Positions 25,669 to 32,366 of a DNA stretch of 33,240 nucleotides are shown here, in pieces. The stretch comes from an uncultured Lachnospiraceae bacterium (GTDB taxonomy: Bacteria > Bacillota > Clostridia > Lachnospirales > Lachnospiraceae): contig CAJURQ010000038.1 in assembly GCA_910588955.1 (NCBI GenBank), positions 1 through 33,240 on the forward strand, in the 5' to 3' direction. Each line of letters starts with the position of its first letter. The stretch's first letter is position 1. The notes under the pieces are model-generated. The model ran no database searches and was not told where the DNA came from. It saw only the letters and a program-made list of their open reading frames with translations. Made by a program: the position numbers and the translations under genes.

Positions 25669-25893
25669 ATGCGGAAGATTACGGATTTGAAAAACGGGCA
25701 GAAAGTGCGGATTACGGCGGTGGACGGCGACAGGCGTTATCTTTCGAGGATTACCTCTATCGGGCTTACGCCGGGATGTAACATTGAGGTGCTGCAGAAT
25801 GGAAAAAACCGTCCGCTCCTTATATATGGAAGGGATACAATGATTGCGTTAAACCGCGGGGAGTCGGAACGGATTATGGTGGAGGTGACGTGA
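25669..25893 (+). CDS. feoA: FeoA domain protein (first of three)
   Basis: The 74-residue SH3-like protein has the FeoA pattern: DLKNGQKVRITAVDG, then LSRITSIGLTPGCNIEVLQNGKNRPLLIYG, then MIALNRGESERIMV. FeoA is a small cytoplasmic partner of FeoB. AAGGAGGCGG precedes the ATG by 7 bases. It belongs to the DUF3793-flavodoxin unit rather than the promoter before feoB. Confidence 0.9.
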   Translation: MRKITDLKNGQKVRITAVDGDRRYLSRITSIGLTPGCNIEVLQNGKNRPLLIYGRDTMIALNRGESERIMVEVT

Positions 25894-25975
25894 TACGGTG
25901 AAAGGATTTGCGTAGACTAAAATGGTTCGCGTATCATTTGGGGAGAAAAGTTATAAATTTTGCACAAAACAACGG

Positions 25976-25991
25976 GTTAGCATTACCTAAC
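25976..25991 (+). promoter_or_regulatory. GTTAG-N6-CTAAC operator upstream of the feoA promoter
   Basis: GTTAG (25976-25980), CATTAC, CTAAC (25987-25991). Two further lone GGTTAG half-sites follow at 25997-26002 and 26017-26022, so this region may hold several repressor dimers. Confidence 0.65.
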
Positions 25992-26036
25992 ATATTGGTT
26001 AGTATGATGAAACTGAGGTTAGTGATAAAAATTGCG

Positions 26037-26065
26037 TTGACAAAGACCTTTAAGCGTCATATTAT
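26037..26065 (+). promoter_or_regulatory. Sigma-A promoter of the feoA-feoA-feoB segment
   Basis: A perfect TTGACA (26037-26042) and TATTAT (26060-26065) are 17 bp apart. An overlapping TATAAT (26063-26068) gives 20 bp spacing. Confidence 0.7.
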
Positions 26066-26073
26066 AATATATG

Positions 26074-26089
26074 GTTAGCCAGTGCTAAC
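26074..26089 (+). promoter_or_regulatory. GTTAG-N6-CTAAC operator at the feoA transcription start
   Basis: GTTAG (26074-26078), CCAGTG, CTAAC (26085-26089), directly downstream of the -10 element. Confidence 0.75.
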
Positions 26090-26107
26090 TTCTGTTTAAC
26101 ACATAAG

Positions 26108-26123
26108 GTTAGTAAAAACTAAT
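26108..26123 (+). promoter_or_regulatory. GTTAG-N6-CTAAT operator in the early feoA leader
   Basis: GTTAG (26108-26112), TAAAAA, CTAAT (26119-26123). Its centre is 34 bp from the previous copy. Confidence 0.7.
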
Positions 26124-26145
26124 ACATATTCAGAAGAAGGTGATA

Positions 26146-26270
26146 GATTGAATAAATTACTTGATAGCAATTTATTCAATCGCGAATTTGTGCCGAAACG
26201 TCACAAATTCTATTGATCGCAGAGCAGAATTTGAGATTCTGCTCGCGTTCCTCAACGTAAAACGTTTCGG
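26146..26270 (+). promoter_or_regulatory. Highly structured feoA leader with loop-to-RBS-proximal complementarity
   Basis: Three hairpins follow each other: a perfect 13-bp stem (26146-26158/26169-26181), an 8-bp stem (26184-26191/26203-26210) and a 9-bp stem (26222-26230/26236-26244). The loop of the second contains CCGAAACGT (26193-26201), the exact reverse complement of ACGTTTCGG (26262-26270), which ends 3 bases before the GGAGG ribosome site. A small AACGT/ACGTT hairpin (26254-26258/26262-26266) competes for the same bases. This could be a pseudoknotted regulatory leader; it matches no riboswitch class I know. Confidence 0.55.
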
Positions 26271-26283
26271 AATGGAGGAACAC

Positions 26284-26496
26284 ATGATGCCGCTTACATT
26301 AGCAGAAGCAGGAGAGGAAAACATCATCAGAAAAATCGGAGGGAAGCAGGAGGTCAAGGCACACCTGGAGAACCTCGGTTTTGTTGTGGGAGGGACGGTC
26401 ACGGTGGTAAACGCTATCGGAGGCAATGTGATCGTGAACGTGAAGGACTCCCGCGTTGCGGTCAGCAAAGAGATGGCACAGAAGATTATGGTCTGA
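26284..26496 (+). CDS. feoA: FeoA domain protein (second of three)
   Basis: The 70-residue product begins MMPLTLAEAGEENIIRKIGG and carries the FeoA core AHLENLGFVVGGTVTVVNAIGGNVIVNVKDSRVAVSKEMA. The ATG at 26284 lies 5 bases after GGAGG, with a second ATG at 26287 at an even better distance. An in-frame upstream extension to 26161 would read through the structured leader and is rejected. It is the first gene after the feo promoter. It is separated from the next feoA by a hairpin region, so the two may be translated at different levels. Confidence 0.92.
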   Translation: MMPLTLAEAGEENIIRKIGGKQEVKAHLENLGFVVGGTVTVVNAIGGNVIVNVKDSRVAVSKEMAQKIMV

Positions 26497-26504
26497 GCAA
26501 AGCA

Positions 26505-26588
26505 TTCAGAAACCCTGTGGTAGTAAAGAACACTGCAAGGGGTTACTAAATGTTTTAATACCATAGAATCCAGCAAAGGATTCTATGG
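26505..26588 (+). repeat. Hairpin-rich spacer between two feoA genes
   Basis: A perfect 11-bp hairpin CCATAGAATCC/GGATTCTATGG (26561-26571/26578-26588) with a 6-base loop is preceded by a weaker set around TAGTAA/TTACTA (26521-26526/26543-26548). It ends 22 bases before the ribosome site of the next feoA. No T run follows, so RNA stabilisation or processing is likelier than termination. Confidence 0.55.
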
Positions 26589-26626
26589 TCAAAAGTCTAT
26601 TATGAAACGAGGAGGACAGGTTGAAA

Positions 26627-26848
26627 ATGAAAACACTGAAAGAATCAAAGGTCGGCGATACCGTCCGGGTGGTGAAGCTCCACGGGGAAGGCGCGGTCAA
26701 ACGCCGGATCATGGACATGGGACTGACAAAGGGCGTGGATGTGCAGATCCGCAAAGTGGCGCCTCTGGGCGATCCCATTGAGGTGACTGTCCGCGGCTAT
26801 GAACTTTCCATCAGGAAAGCGGACGCGGAAATGATTGAGGTTGACTGA
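26627..26848 (+). CDS. feoA: FeoA domain protein (third of three)
   Basis: The 73-residue product has the most canonical FeoA sequence of the three: LKESKVGDTVRVVKLHGEGAVKRRIMDMGLTKGVDVQIRKVAPLGDPIEVTVRGYELSIRKADAEMIEV. The ATG at 26627 is 11 bases after GGAGG; an in-frame TTG at 26621 is 5 bases after it and is an alternative start. It lies 70 bp before feoB, with an operator copy in between, and is the best candidate for the direct FeoB partner. Confidence 0.93.
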   Translation: MKTLKESKVGDTVRVVKLHGEGAVKRRIMDMGLTKGVDVQIRKVAPLGDPIEVTVRGYELSIRKADAEMIEVD

Positions 26849-26881
26849 CAGGGGGTTATCCCCTTTATTTTCGGACAGATA

Positions 26882-26897
26882 GTTAGCGAAAACTAAT
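26882..26897 (+). promoter_or_regulatory. GTTAG-N6-CTAAT operator just upstream of feoB
   Basis: GTTAG (26882-26886), CGAAAA, CTAAT (26893-26897), 21 bp before the feoB start. No clear -35/-10 pair is visible here, so it may act as a roadblock on transcription coming from the feoA promoter. Confidence 0.7.
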
Positions 26898-26918
26898 ATA
26901 AAGAAGGAGAGGAAAACT

Positions 26919-29321
26919 ATGAGTATGCGAATTGCCCTTGCGGGCAACCCGAACTGCGGGAAAACGACATTATTCAATGCCCTGACGGGCTCCAACCAGT
27001 TTGTCGGGAACTGGCCGGGCGTTACGGTGGAAAAGAAGGAAGGAAAGTTAAAAAAGCATGACGGCGTGACCATCACCGACCTTCCTGGTATTTATTCCCT
27101 TTCACCCTATACACTGGAGGAAGTGGTGGCAAGAAATTATCTCATCAGTGAGCGCCCAGATGCGATTCTGAATCTGGTTGACGGTACAAATTTGGAGAGA
27201 AACCTTTATCTGACGACACAGCTTACCGAGCTTGGCATCCCTGTGGTTGTAGCTGTCAACATGATGGATGTGGTGGAGAAAAACGGTGACAAAATTAATA
27301 CCGGGGAATTATCGAGGGCGTTAGGGTGTAAGGTAGTCGAAATTTCCGCCTTAAAAGGAAACGGAATCATGGAAGCTGCAGAGGCCGCAATCAATGCGGC
27401 AAAGAACGGCAAGACTGTTCCGATGCATACTTTTGCAGGAACCGTAGAACATGCCCTTGCCCATATTGAGGAGGCGGCGGTACACGGACTGCCGGAGGAA
27501 CAGCAGCGCTGGTATGCCATCAAGCTGTTTGAGCGGGATGATAAAGTTTTGGAGCAGCTGAACCTGAGTGAGTCTGTTCTTTCCCATATCGAAACGGATA
27601 TTAAGGCTGCCGAGGAGGAGATGGATGACGACGCGGAATCCATCATCACCAATGAGCGGTATATTTATATCGGAAGCATTATCAAGGGATGTCTGAAAAA
27701 GAAGTCGGCGGGAAAGATGACAAATTCGGACAAAATTGACAGGATTGTGACAAACCGTTTTCTTGGGCTTCCGATTTTTGCGGCGATTATGTTTCTCGTG
27801 TATTACATCTCTATGGTGACGGTGGGAGCAAACGCTACGGACTGGGCAAATGACGGACTGTTCGGCGACGGTTGGCATCTGCTTGGCATCGGATCTTCCG
27901 CTTATGAAGATGCGGCGGGAGAATATGGCGACGCAGCGCTGATCGTGGATGGTTATGATGCTTATGTGGAAGAAAACGGCACCGCGCCCACGGGCGATTT
28001 CCCTTATGAGGTGGCGGATGATGAAACGCTGGAAGTGACGGTGGAGACGGCTTCCCTTGCGGATTACGAAGCTGCGCTTGCAGTGATGGAGCAGTACGGT
28101 GACGAGCCTGATCCGGCGGCTTACGGCGTATGGGTTCCGGGCATTCCGGTTCTTGTAGGAAATGCGTTGGAAGCGGCAGGTGCGGCAGACTGGCTTGCAG
28201 GGCTGATCAATGACGGTATTGTAGCCGGCGTGGGCGCGGTGCTTGGTTTTGTGCCGCAGATGCTTGTTCTGTTCCTGCTTCTTGCCTTTTTGGAGGCGTG
28301 CGGCTATATGGCGCGTATCGCATTTGTACTGGATCGGATCTTTCGCAAGTTTGGATTGTCCGGCAAGTCCTTTATCCCGATGCTCATTGGTACCGGCTGC
28401 GGCATTCCGGGTATCATGGCGTCGAGGACAATTGAAAACGAGCGTGACCGCAGAATGACAATCATGACAACTACCTTTATCCCCTGTGGTGCGAAGGTTC
28501 CCTTTATCGCCATGGTGGCGGGCGCAATCTTCGGCGGCTCTGCATGGGTGGCAACGAGCGCGTACTTTGTAGGCATGGCGGCAATCATTATTTCCGGTAT
28601 CATGTTAAAGAAAACGAAAATGTTTTCCGGCGACCCGGCTCCTTTCGTTATGGAGCTTCCGGCTTACCATATGCCCACGGTGGGCAATGTGCTGCGCTCC
28701 ATGTGGGAACGCGGGTGGTCCTTCATCAAGAAGGCGGGTACGATTATTCTGCTTTCCACTATCGTTATCTGGTTTACGACATACTTTGGATTTACTGCGG
28801 AAGGCTTCCGTATGCTTGGCGAGGAGGAAATGGATCAGTCACTTCTTGCGGCGGTCGGCAGTGCGATTGCATGGATTTTCATACCGCTTGGATGGGGCAA
28901 CTGGCAGGCGGCAGTGGCGTCCATCACGGGTCTTGTGGCGAAGGAAAATATCGTTGGTACAATGGGTATCCTTTATCCCGGCGGATGGTCTGAGATTGGC
29001 GCAAACTTCAGTCAGATTGCGGGATACTCCTTCCTGGTGTTCAATCTTCTGTGTGCGCCCTGCTTTGCGGCGATTGGCGCCATCAAGCGGGAGATGAACA
29101 ATGCGAAATGGACGTGGTTTGCTATCGGATACCAGTGCGGATTGGCTTATGCGGTGGCGCTGATGGTTTATCAGATTGGTTCGGCATTTACAGGAAACCT
29201 GAATGTCATTGGTCTGCTTGCGGCCATCGTAATTCTTGGCGGCATGATCTATATGCTGTTCAGACCGTATAAAGAGGCGACAAAACTGACAACAAATATG
29301 AAACTGAAAATGGCGAAGTAA
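26919..29321 (+). CDS. feoB: Ferrous iron transport protein B
   Basis: The 800-residue transporter has an N-terminal GTPase domain with G1 GNPNCGKTT (about residues 8-16), the switch segment around NWPGVTVE, G3 DLPG and G4 NMMD. A helical GDI-like region follows, then the Gate/core membrane domain starting near 285, with LEACGYMARIAFVLDR and GCGIPGIMASRTIEN. Between the first and second membrane helices (about residues 303-408) lies an insert of about 75 residues that has around 20 Asp/Glu and no Lys or Arg, presumably facing outside. FeoB imports Fe2+. AAGGAGAGG precedes the ATG; an ATG two codons later is an alternative. An operator copy lies just before it. Confidence 0.97.
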   Translation: MSMRIALAGNPNCGKTTLFNALTGSNQFVGNWPGVTVEKKEGKLKKHDGVTITDLPGIYSLSPYTLEEVVARNYLISERPDAILNLVDGTNLERNLYLTTQLTELGIPVVVAVNMMDVVEKNGDKINTGELSRALGCKVVEISALKGNGIMEAAEAAINAAKNGKTVPMHTFAGTVEHALAHIEEAAVHGLPEEQQRWYAIKLFERDDKVLEQLNLSESVLSHIETDIKAAEEEMDDDAESIITNERYIYIGSIIKGCLKKKSAGKMTNSDKIDRIVTNRFLGLPIFAAIMFLVYYISMVTVGANATDWANDGLFGDGWHLLGIGSSAYEDAAGEYGDAALIVDGYDAYVEENGTAPTGDFPYEVADDETLEVTVETASLADYEAALAVMEQYGDEPDPAAYGVWVPGIPVLVGNALEAAGAADWLAGLINDGIVAGVGAVLGFVPQMLVLFLLLAFLEACGYMARIAFVLDRIFRKFGLSGKSFIPMLIGTGCGIPGIMASRTIENERDRRMTIMTTTFIPCGAKVPFIAMVAGAIFGGSAWVATSAYFVGMAAIIISGIMLKKTKMFSGDPAPFVMELPAYHMPTVGNVLRSMWERGWSFIKKAGTIILLSTIVIWFTTYFGFTAEGFRMLGEEEMDQSLLAAVGSAIAWIFIPLGWGNWQAAVASITGLVAKENIVGTMGILYPGGWSEIGANFSQIAGYSFLVFNLLCAPCFAAIGAIKREMNNAKWTWFAIGYQCGLAYAVALMVYQIGSAFTGNLNVIGLLAAIVILGGMIYMLFRPYKEATKLTTNMKLKMAK

Positions 29322-29343
29322 CGGCGCGAAAAGCGTTTTTAAT

Positions 29344-29369
29344 GGCGTCCCGCTATAATACGGGGCGTC
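29344..29369 (+). terminator. Hairpin after feoB
   Basis: GGCGTCCCG (29344-29352) pairs with CGGGGCGTC (29361-29369) through nine pairs including two G-T. No strong T run follows, so it may protect the feoB message end or partially terminate. Confidence 0.4.
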
Positions 29370-29414
29370 AGGTTTCGTCTTTAGATTTGTAACAGGGAAA
29401 CAGGAGGAATTTCA

Positions 29415-29606
29415 ATGCTGACATGGCTTATGGAAAATATGGCGACAATCATCATCAGTGCGGTTTTAGTTCTTGTGGTGGCGGCGATTATTGTCAGTAT
29501 GGTACGCAGTAAGAGAAAAGGAAAATCATCCTGTGGCTGCGGGTGCGCGGGCTGCGCCATGAATGGCGCCTGCCATCCCGCAAAGCCGGAAACTATGGGA
29601 AAATAA
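29415..29606 (+). CDS. FeoB-associated Cys-rich membrane protein
   Basis: The 63-residue protein has one membrane helix (about residues 9-30), a basic SKRKGK stretch and a cytoplasmic Cys cluster CGCGCAGCAMNGAC. This is the usual form of the small Cys-rich protein found after feoB in Firmicutes, often suggested to play the FeoC-like or iron-handling role, though its function is not proven. GGAGGAATTTC precedes the ATG. Confidence 0.9.
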   Translation: MLTWLMENMATIIISAVLVLVVAAIIVSMVRSKRKGKSSCGCGCAGCAMNGACHPAKPETMGK

Positions 29607-29636
29607 GAACTTAAAGATAGAGGAAGGTTATAAATT

Positions 29637-29717
29637 ATGAAGAAACACCGATTTTGGGCATGGGCGATGATCGCCTGCCTTTTTATGACGTTATATACCG
29701 GTTATAAACACCAGTAA
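29637..29717 (+). CDS. Tiny membrane protein (26 aa) of the feo operon
   Basis: AGAGGAAGG precedes the ATG at 29637. The product reads MKKHRFWAWAMIACLFMTLY and then TGYKHQ, a single short hydrophobic helix between basic ends. Similar very small proteins with a YTGYK end occur in Lachnospiraceae, as I recall, but no function is known. Confidence 0.55.
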   Translation: MKKHRFWAWAMIACLFMTLYTGYKHQ

Positions 29718-29719
29718 TA

Positions 29720-29815
29720 GCACGAGAAGAGCTTCTAAAGACGTCCCGCCATTGGGCGGGACGCCAAGAAGCCCTATATCTCGTGCGGGAGAATGCCTAA
29801 AAAGCGGCATTCTCC
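29720..29815 (+). repeat. Two strong hairpins before the DUF6110-like gene
   Basis: A nested hairpin pairs GCACGAGA with TCTCGTGC (29720-29727/29779-29786), GCTTCT with AGAAGC (29731-29736/29767-29772) and CGTCCCGCC with GGCGGGACG (29742-29750/29755-29763). A perfect 10-bp hairpin follows (29788-29797/29806-29815). It could be a terminator or processing site separating the feo genes from the ATPase genes. Confidence 0.6.
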
Positions 29816-29838
29816 GTAATAAAGTGGAGGAGACTAAT

Positions 29839-29949
29839 ATGTTTGGATTTTTGGATAAAATAGACAGGAAACACATGGGCATTTTTGCGGCGGGCGTTCT
29901 GTTCGGTACGGCGGGGATTAAAATCCTTTCCGGCAAGGATGCTGAATGA
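29839..29949 (+). CDS. Truncated DUF6110-like small protein (36 aa)
   Basis: The product is MFGFLDKIDRKHMGIFAAG plus VLFGTAGIKILSGKDAE. The AGVLFGTAGIKIL helix is the hallmark of DUF6110 proteins, which usually run to about 80-90 residues and precede metal P-type ATPase genes in Clostridia (from memory). Here the frame stops soon after the helix and overlaps the ATPase start by 11 bases. The ATG follows GTGGAGG at good spacing. The sudden end fits a deletion that joined the front of this gene to the inside of the ATPase gene. Confidence 0.6.
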   Translation: MFGFLDKIDRKHMGIFAAGVLFGTAGIKILSGKDAE

Positions 29950-31750
29950 AGCGTATAAAGAAAAGCTGATTGGCAAAGTCATCCTCAGATATGGCAGCAT
30001 GGCAGTTATCCCCTATCCCGTCAGGGCGGGGATTGCTGCAGTGAGGTCACTGCGCTATATCGGGCTTGGGATCAAAACGCTCTGCCGAGGAAAACTGGAG
30101 GTACCGGTCCTGGACGCAACCGCAATCGGCGTTTCGGTACTGCGTGGCGACATGAAAACGGCAGGCTCCATCATGTTCTTGCTTGGGATTGGCGAGCTTC
30201 TGGAAGAATGGACGCATAAAAAATCGGTAGGCGATCTGGCAAGGAGCATGTCCCTCAATATCAGTAAGGTATGGCTGCGCAGGGACGGGCAGGAGATACT
30301 GGCGCCGGTGTCCGATATCGCAGTCGGTGATGAAATCGTGGTGCGCATGGGCAATGTGATTCCTTTTGACGGCGTGGTGCTTTCGGGAGAAGGGATGGTC
30401 AATCAGGCGTCCCTGACGGGGGAATCCGCGGCGGTCTTTAAGCAGGCGCATGGATATGTGTATGCGGGAACCGTGCTGGAGGAAGGCGAGCTGTCCGTCC
30501 GCGTGGAAACCGTGGGCGGGGCAAGCCGTTTTGAGCGGATTGTCACGATGATTGAGGAGTCGGAGAAGTTAAAATCTTCTTTGGAAGGGAAGGCTGCACA
30601 TCTGGCAGACCGGCTGGTGCCATTTATGCTGCTTGGAACTGGCGGCGTTTATGCCCTTACCCGGAATATCACAAAGGCGCTGGCGGTGCTGATGGTGGAC
30701 TTTTCCTGCGCATTAAAGCTGGCGATGCCGATTTCTGTGCTTTCGGCGATACGGGAGGCAAACGAACACCGCATTACGGTCAAGGGCGGGAAGTTTCTGG
30801 AGGCGCTTGCCGAGGCGGACACGATTGTTTTTGACAAGACAGGAACGCTGACGGAGGCGAAGCCGGTGGTGGCGGAGGTGGTGCCTTTTCTGGGGGACGA
30901 ACCGGATGAACTGTTAAGGACCGCAGCTTGTTTGGAGGAGCATTTTCCTCATTCGATGGCGCATGCCGTGGTGGAGGCTGCAGGGCAGAAGGATTTGGAA
31001 CACAGCGAGATGCATTCCAGGGTGGAGTACATTGTGGCGCACGGGATTTCTTCCCGCATCGGGGAGCAGAAAGTCATCATCGGGAGCTATCATTTTGTCT
31101 TTCAGGACGAACAGTGCACCATTCCCGAAGGGATGCAGGAGCGGTTTGACTCCCTGCCGGCGGAATATTCCCACCTGTATATGGCGGTCGATTCCGTACT
31201 GGCGGCGGTGATCTGTATTGAAGATCCCCTGCGGGAAGAAGCGGCGGATATGGTCAGCGCACTACGCGAGTGCGGGATAAAAAAGATTGTGATGATGACG
31301 GGCGACAGCGAGCGGACAGCCCGCGCCATTGCGGAAAAAATCGGTGTTGTCGAGTATTATTCGGAAGTGCTGCCAGAGGACAAGGCGCGCTTTGTGGATT
31401 CGGAAAAAAGAGCCGGAAGAAAGGTTGTCATGGTCGGGGACGGCATCAACGATTCCCCGGCGTTGTCGGCGGCGGATGTGGGCATTGCGGTCAGCGACGG
31501 GGCGGAAATTGCAAGGGAGATTGCGGACATTATGATCGGTGCAAATGATTTATACGGACTTGTGAAGCTGAAAAAGCTGAGCAATGCACTGGTCGGGAGG
31601 ATTCACGGGAATTACAGGGTGATTGTCGGTTTCAATACGGCGCTGATCCTGCTTGGTGTTGGTGGATTTTTGCAGCCCGCATCCTCGGCGCTTTTGCACA
31701 ACACTTCGACGCTGGCAATCAGCCTGAAAAGTATGCAGGACCTATTGTAA
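29939..31750 (+). CDS. Heavy-metal P-type ATPase lacking the N-terminal region
   Basis: The 603-residue pump keeps the actuator motif SLTGES (about residue 160), the membrane metal motif SCALKL (about 255, in place of the usual CPC), the phosphorylation site DKTGTLTE (about 299), HFPHS in the nucleotide domain, TGDSERTA and the hinge GDGINDSP (about 500). Relatives with SCALKL usually have about 100 further N-terminal residues with an HMA-like domain; here the first recognisable residues NEAYKEKLIGKV correspond to a point after that domain. The best start is the ATG at 29939, inside the DUF6110-like gene, with only AAGG before it, so translation may depend on coupling. Transported metal is unknown; the setting suggests iron or manganese efflux. 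Confidence 0.85.
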   Translation: MLNEAYKEKLIGKVILRYGSMAVIPYPVRAGIAAVRSLRYIGLGIKTLCRGKLEVPVLDATAIGVSVLRGDMKTAGSIMFLLGIGELLEEWTHKKSVGDLARSMSLNISKVWLRRDGQEILAPVSDIAVGDEIVVRMGNVIPFDGVVLSGEGMVNQASLTGESAAVFKQAHGYVYAGTVLEEGELSVRVETVGGASRFERIVTMIEESEKLKSSLEGKAAHLADRLVPFMLLGTGGVYALTRNITKALAVLMVDFSCALKLAMPISVLSAIREANEHRITVKGGKFLEALAEADTIVFDKTGTLTEAKPVVAEVVPFLGDEPDELLRTAACLEEHFPHSMAHAVVEAAGQKDLEHSEMHSRVEYIVAHGISSRIGEQKVIIGSYHFVFQDEQCTIPEGMQERFDSLPAEYSHLYMAVDSVLAAVICIEDPLREEAADMVSALRECGIKKIVMMTGDSERTARAIAEKIGVVEYYSEVLPEDKARFVDSEKRAGRKVVMVGDGINDSPALSAADVGIAVSDGAEIAREIADIMIGANDLYGLVKLKKLSNALVGRIHGNYRVIVGFNTALILLGVGGFLQPASSALLHNTSTLAISLKSMQDLL

Positions 31751-31796
31751 CAGGTGCGGTTTTGCGAATGGCGCGGCTGAACAGAAAGGATGCGTT

Positions 31797-32189
31797 TCAG
31801 TCCCGCCCCAAAATGGAGAGGATGCATTTTTTCATTGCCTCATAGCTTTCCGGGGTGATGTCATGCTCCATTTTACAGGCATCGCCCGCCGCAATCACGG
31901 GGTCAACGCCAAGATGGACCAGCCAGTCCGTCAGCAGGGTGTGGCGTTCATAGACGCTTTCTGCGATTTTTCGCCCTTCGTCCGTCAGATGGAGAAAACC
32001 TTCTTCCGAAACGGTGATGTATCCGCGATTTTTCAGGTTTTTCACGGCAACGCTCACGCTTGGCTTTGAAAAATCCAGCTCGGTCGCCACATCAATGGAG
32101 CGCACCACGGAGAGGCGGCGGCTTAAGATTAATATTGTTTCAAGGTAATCCTCAAGAGATTCCTCGGCTTTGTGTCGTATATAACTCAT
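31797..32189 (-). CDS. DtxR/MntR-family metal-dependent regulator
   Basis: This 130-residue regulator has an N-terminal winged helix (about residues 13-65; DVATELDFSKPSVSVAVKNLKNRGYI) and a dimerisation/metal domain, with no SH3 domain. It aligns without gaps to MntR. Asp14, Glu17, His83, Glu108 and His109 match the MntR ligands Asp8, Glu11, His77, Glu102 and His103, while MntR Glu99 is replaced by Cys105. DtxR and IdeR also have Cys there. This mixed site hints at Fe2+ sensing. The start has AAAGGAG about 12 bases upstream. It is transcribed against the ATPase and away from the HMA gene, with an imperfect operator copy in its own upstream region. Confidence 0.92.
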   Translation of the reverse strand: MSYIRHKAEESLEDYLETILILSRRLSVVRSIDVATELDFSKPSVSVAVKNLKNRGYITVSEEGFLHLTDEGRKIAESVYERHTLLTDWLVHLGVDPVIAAGDACKMEHDITPESYEAMKKCILSILGRD

Positions 32190-32228
32190 GGTATCACTGT
32201 ACTCCTTTCCGGGTTTAGAACCTGCCCG

Positions 32229-32242
32229 TAAGTTAATCCTAA
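32229..32242 (-). promoter_or_regulatory. Imperfect TTAG-N6-CTAA site upstream of the DtxR-family gene
   Basis: Read on the minus strand it is TTAG-GATTAA-CTTA, matching 7 of 8 fixed positions, about 40 bp before the regulator start. It could provide autoregulation. Confidence 0.4.
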
Positions 32243-32326
32243 CACTTTAGGGAGGGCGGCGCAAGGTCTGACGGCAAAAAAGGATGTCATTAAATTTTTA
32301 TGACAGAGGAATGAATTGGAAATATT

Positions 32327-32355
32327 TGCGGCATTGAAGAGTGTGCCGCATTTTT
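32327..32355 (+). terminator. Terminator-like hairpin before the HMA gene
   Basis: TGCGGCA (32327-32333) pairs perfectly with TGCCGCA (32344-32350), followed by five T. It lies upstream of the operator at 32367, in the divergent region, so what it would terminate is unclear. Confidence 0.45.
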
Positions 32356-32366
32356 GAAAAACACGG

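Noticed and set aside
25976..26123. Fur box interpretation of the repeated operators
   Set aside because: The copies lack the GATAATGATAATCATTATC-type pattern of Fur; the TTAG/CTAA arms fit the DtxR/IdeR style better.
26161..26283. N-terminal extension of the second FeoA
   Set aside because: It reads through strong hairpins, while FeoA similarity and the GGAGG site place the start at 26284.
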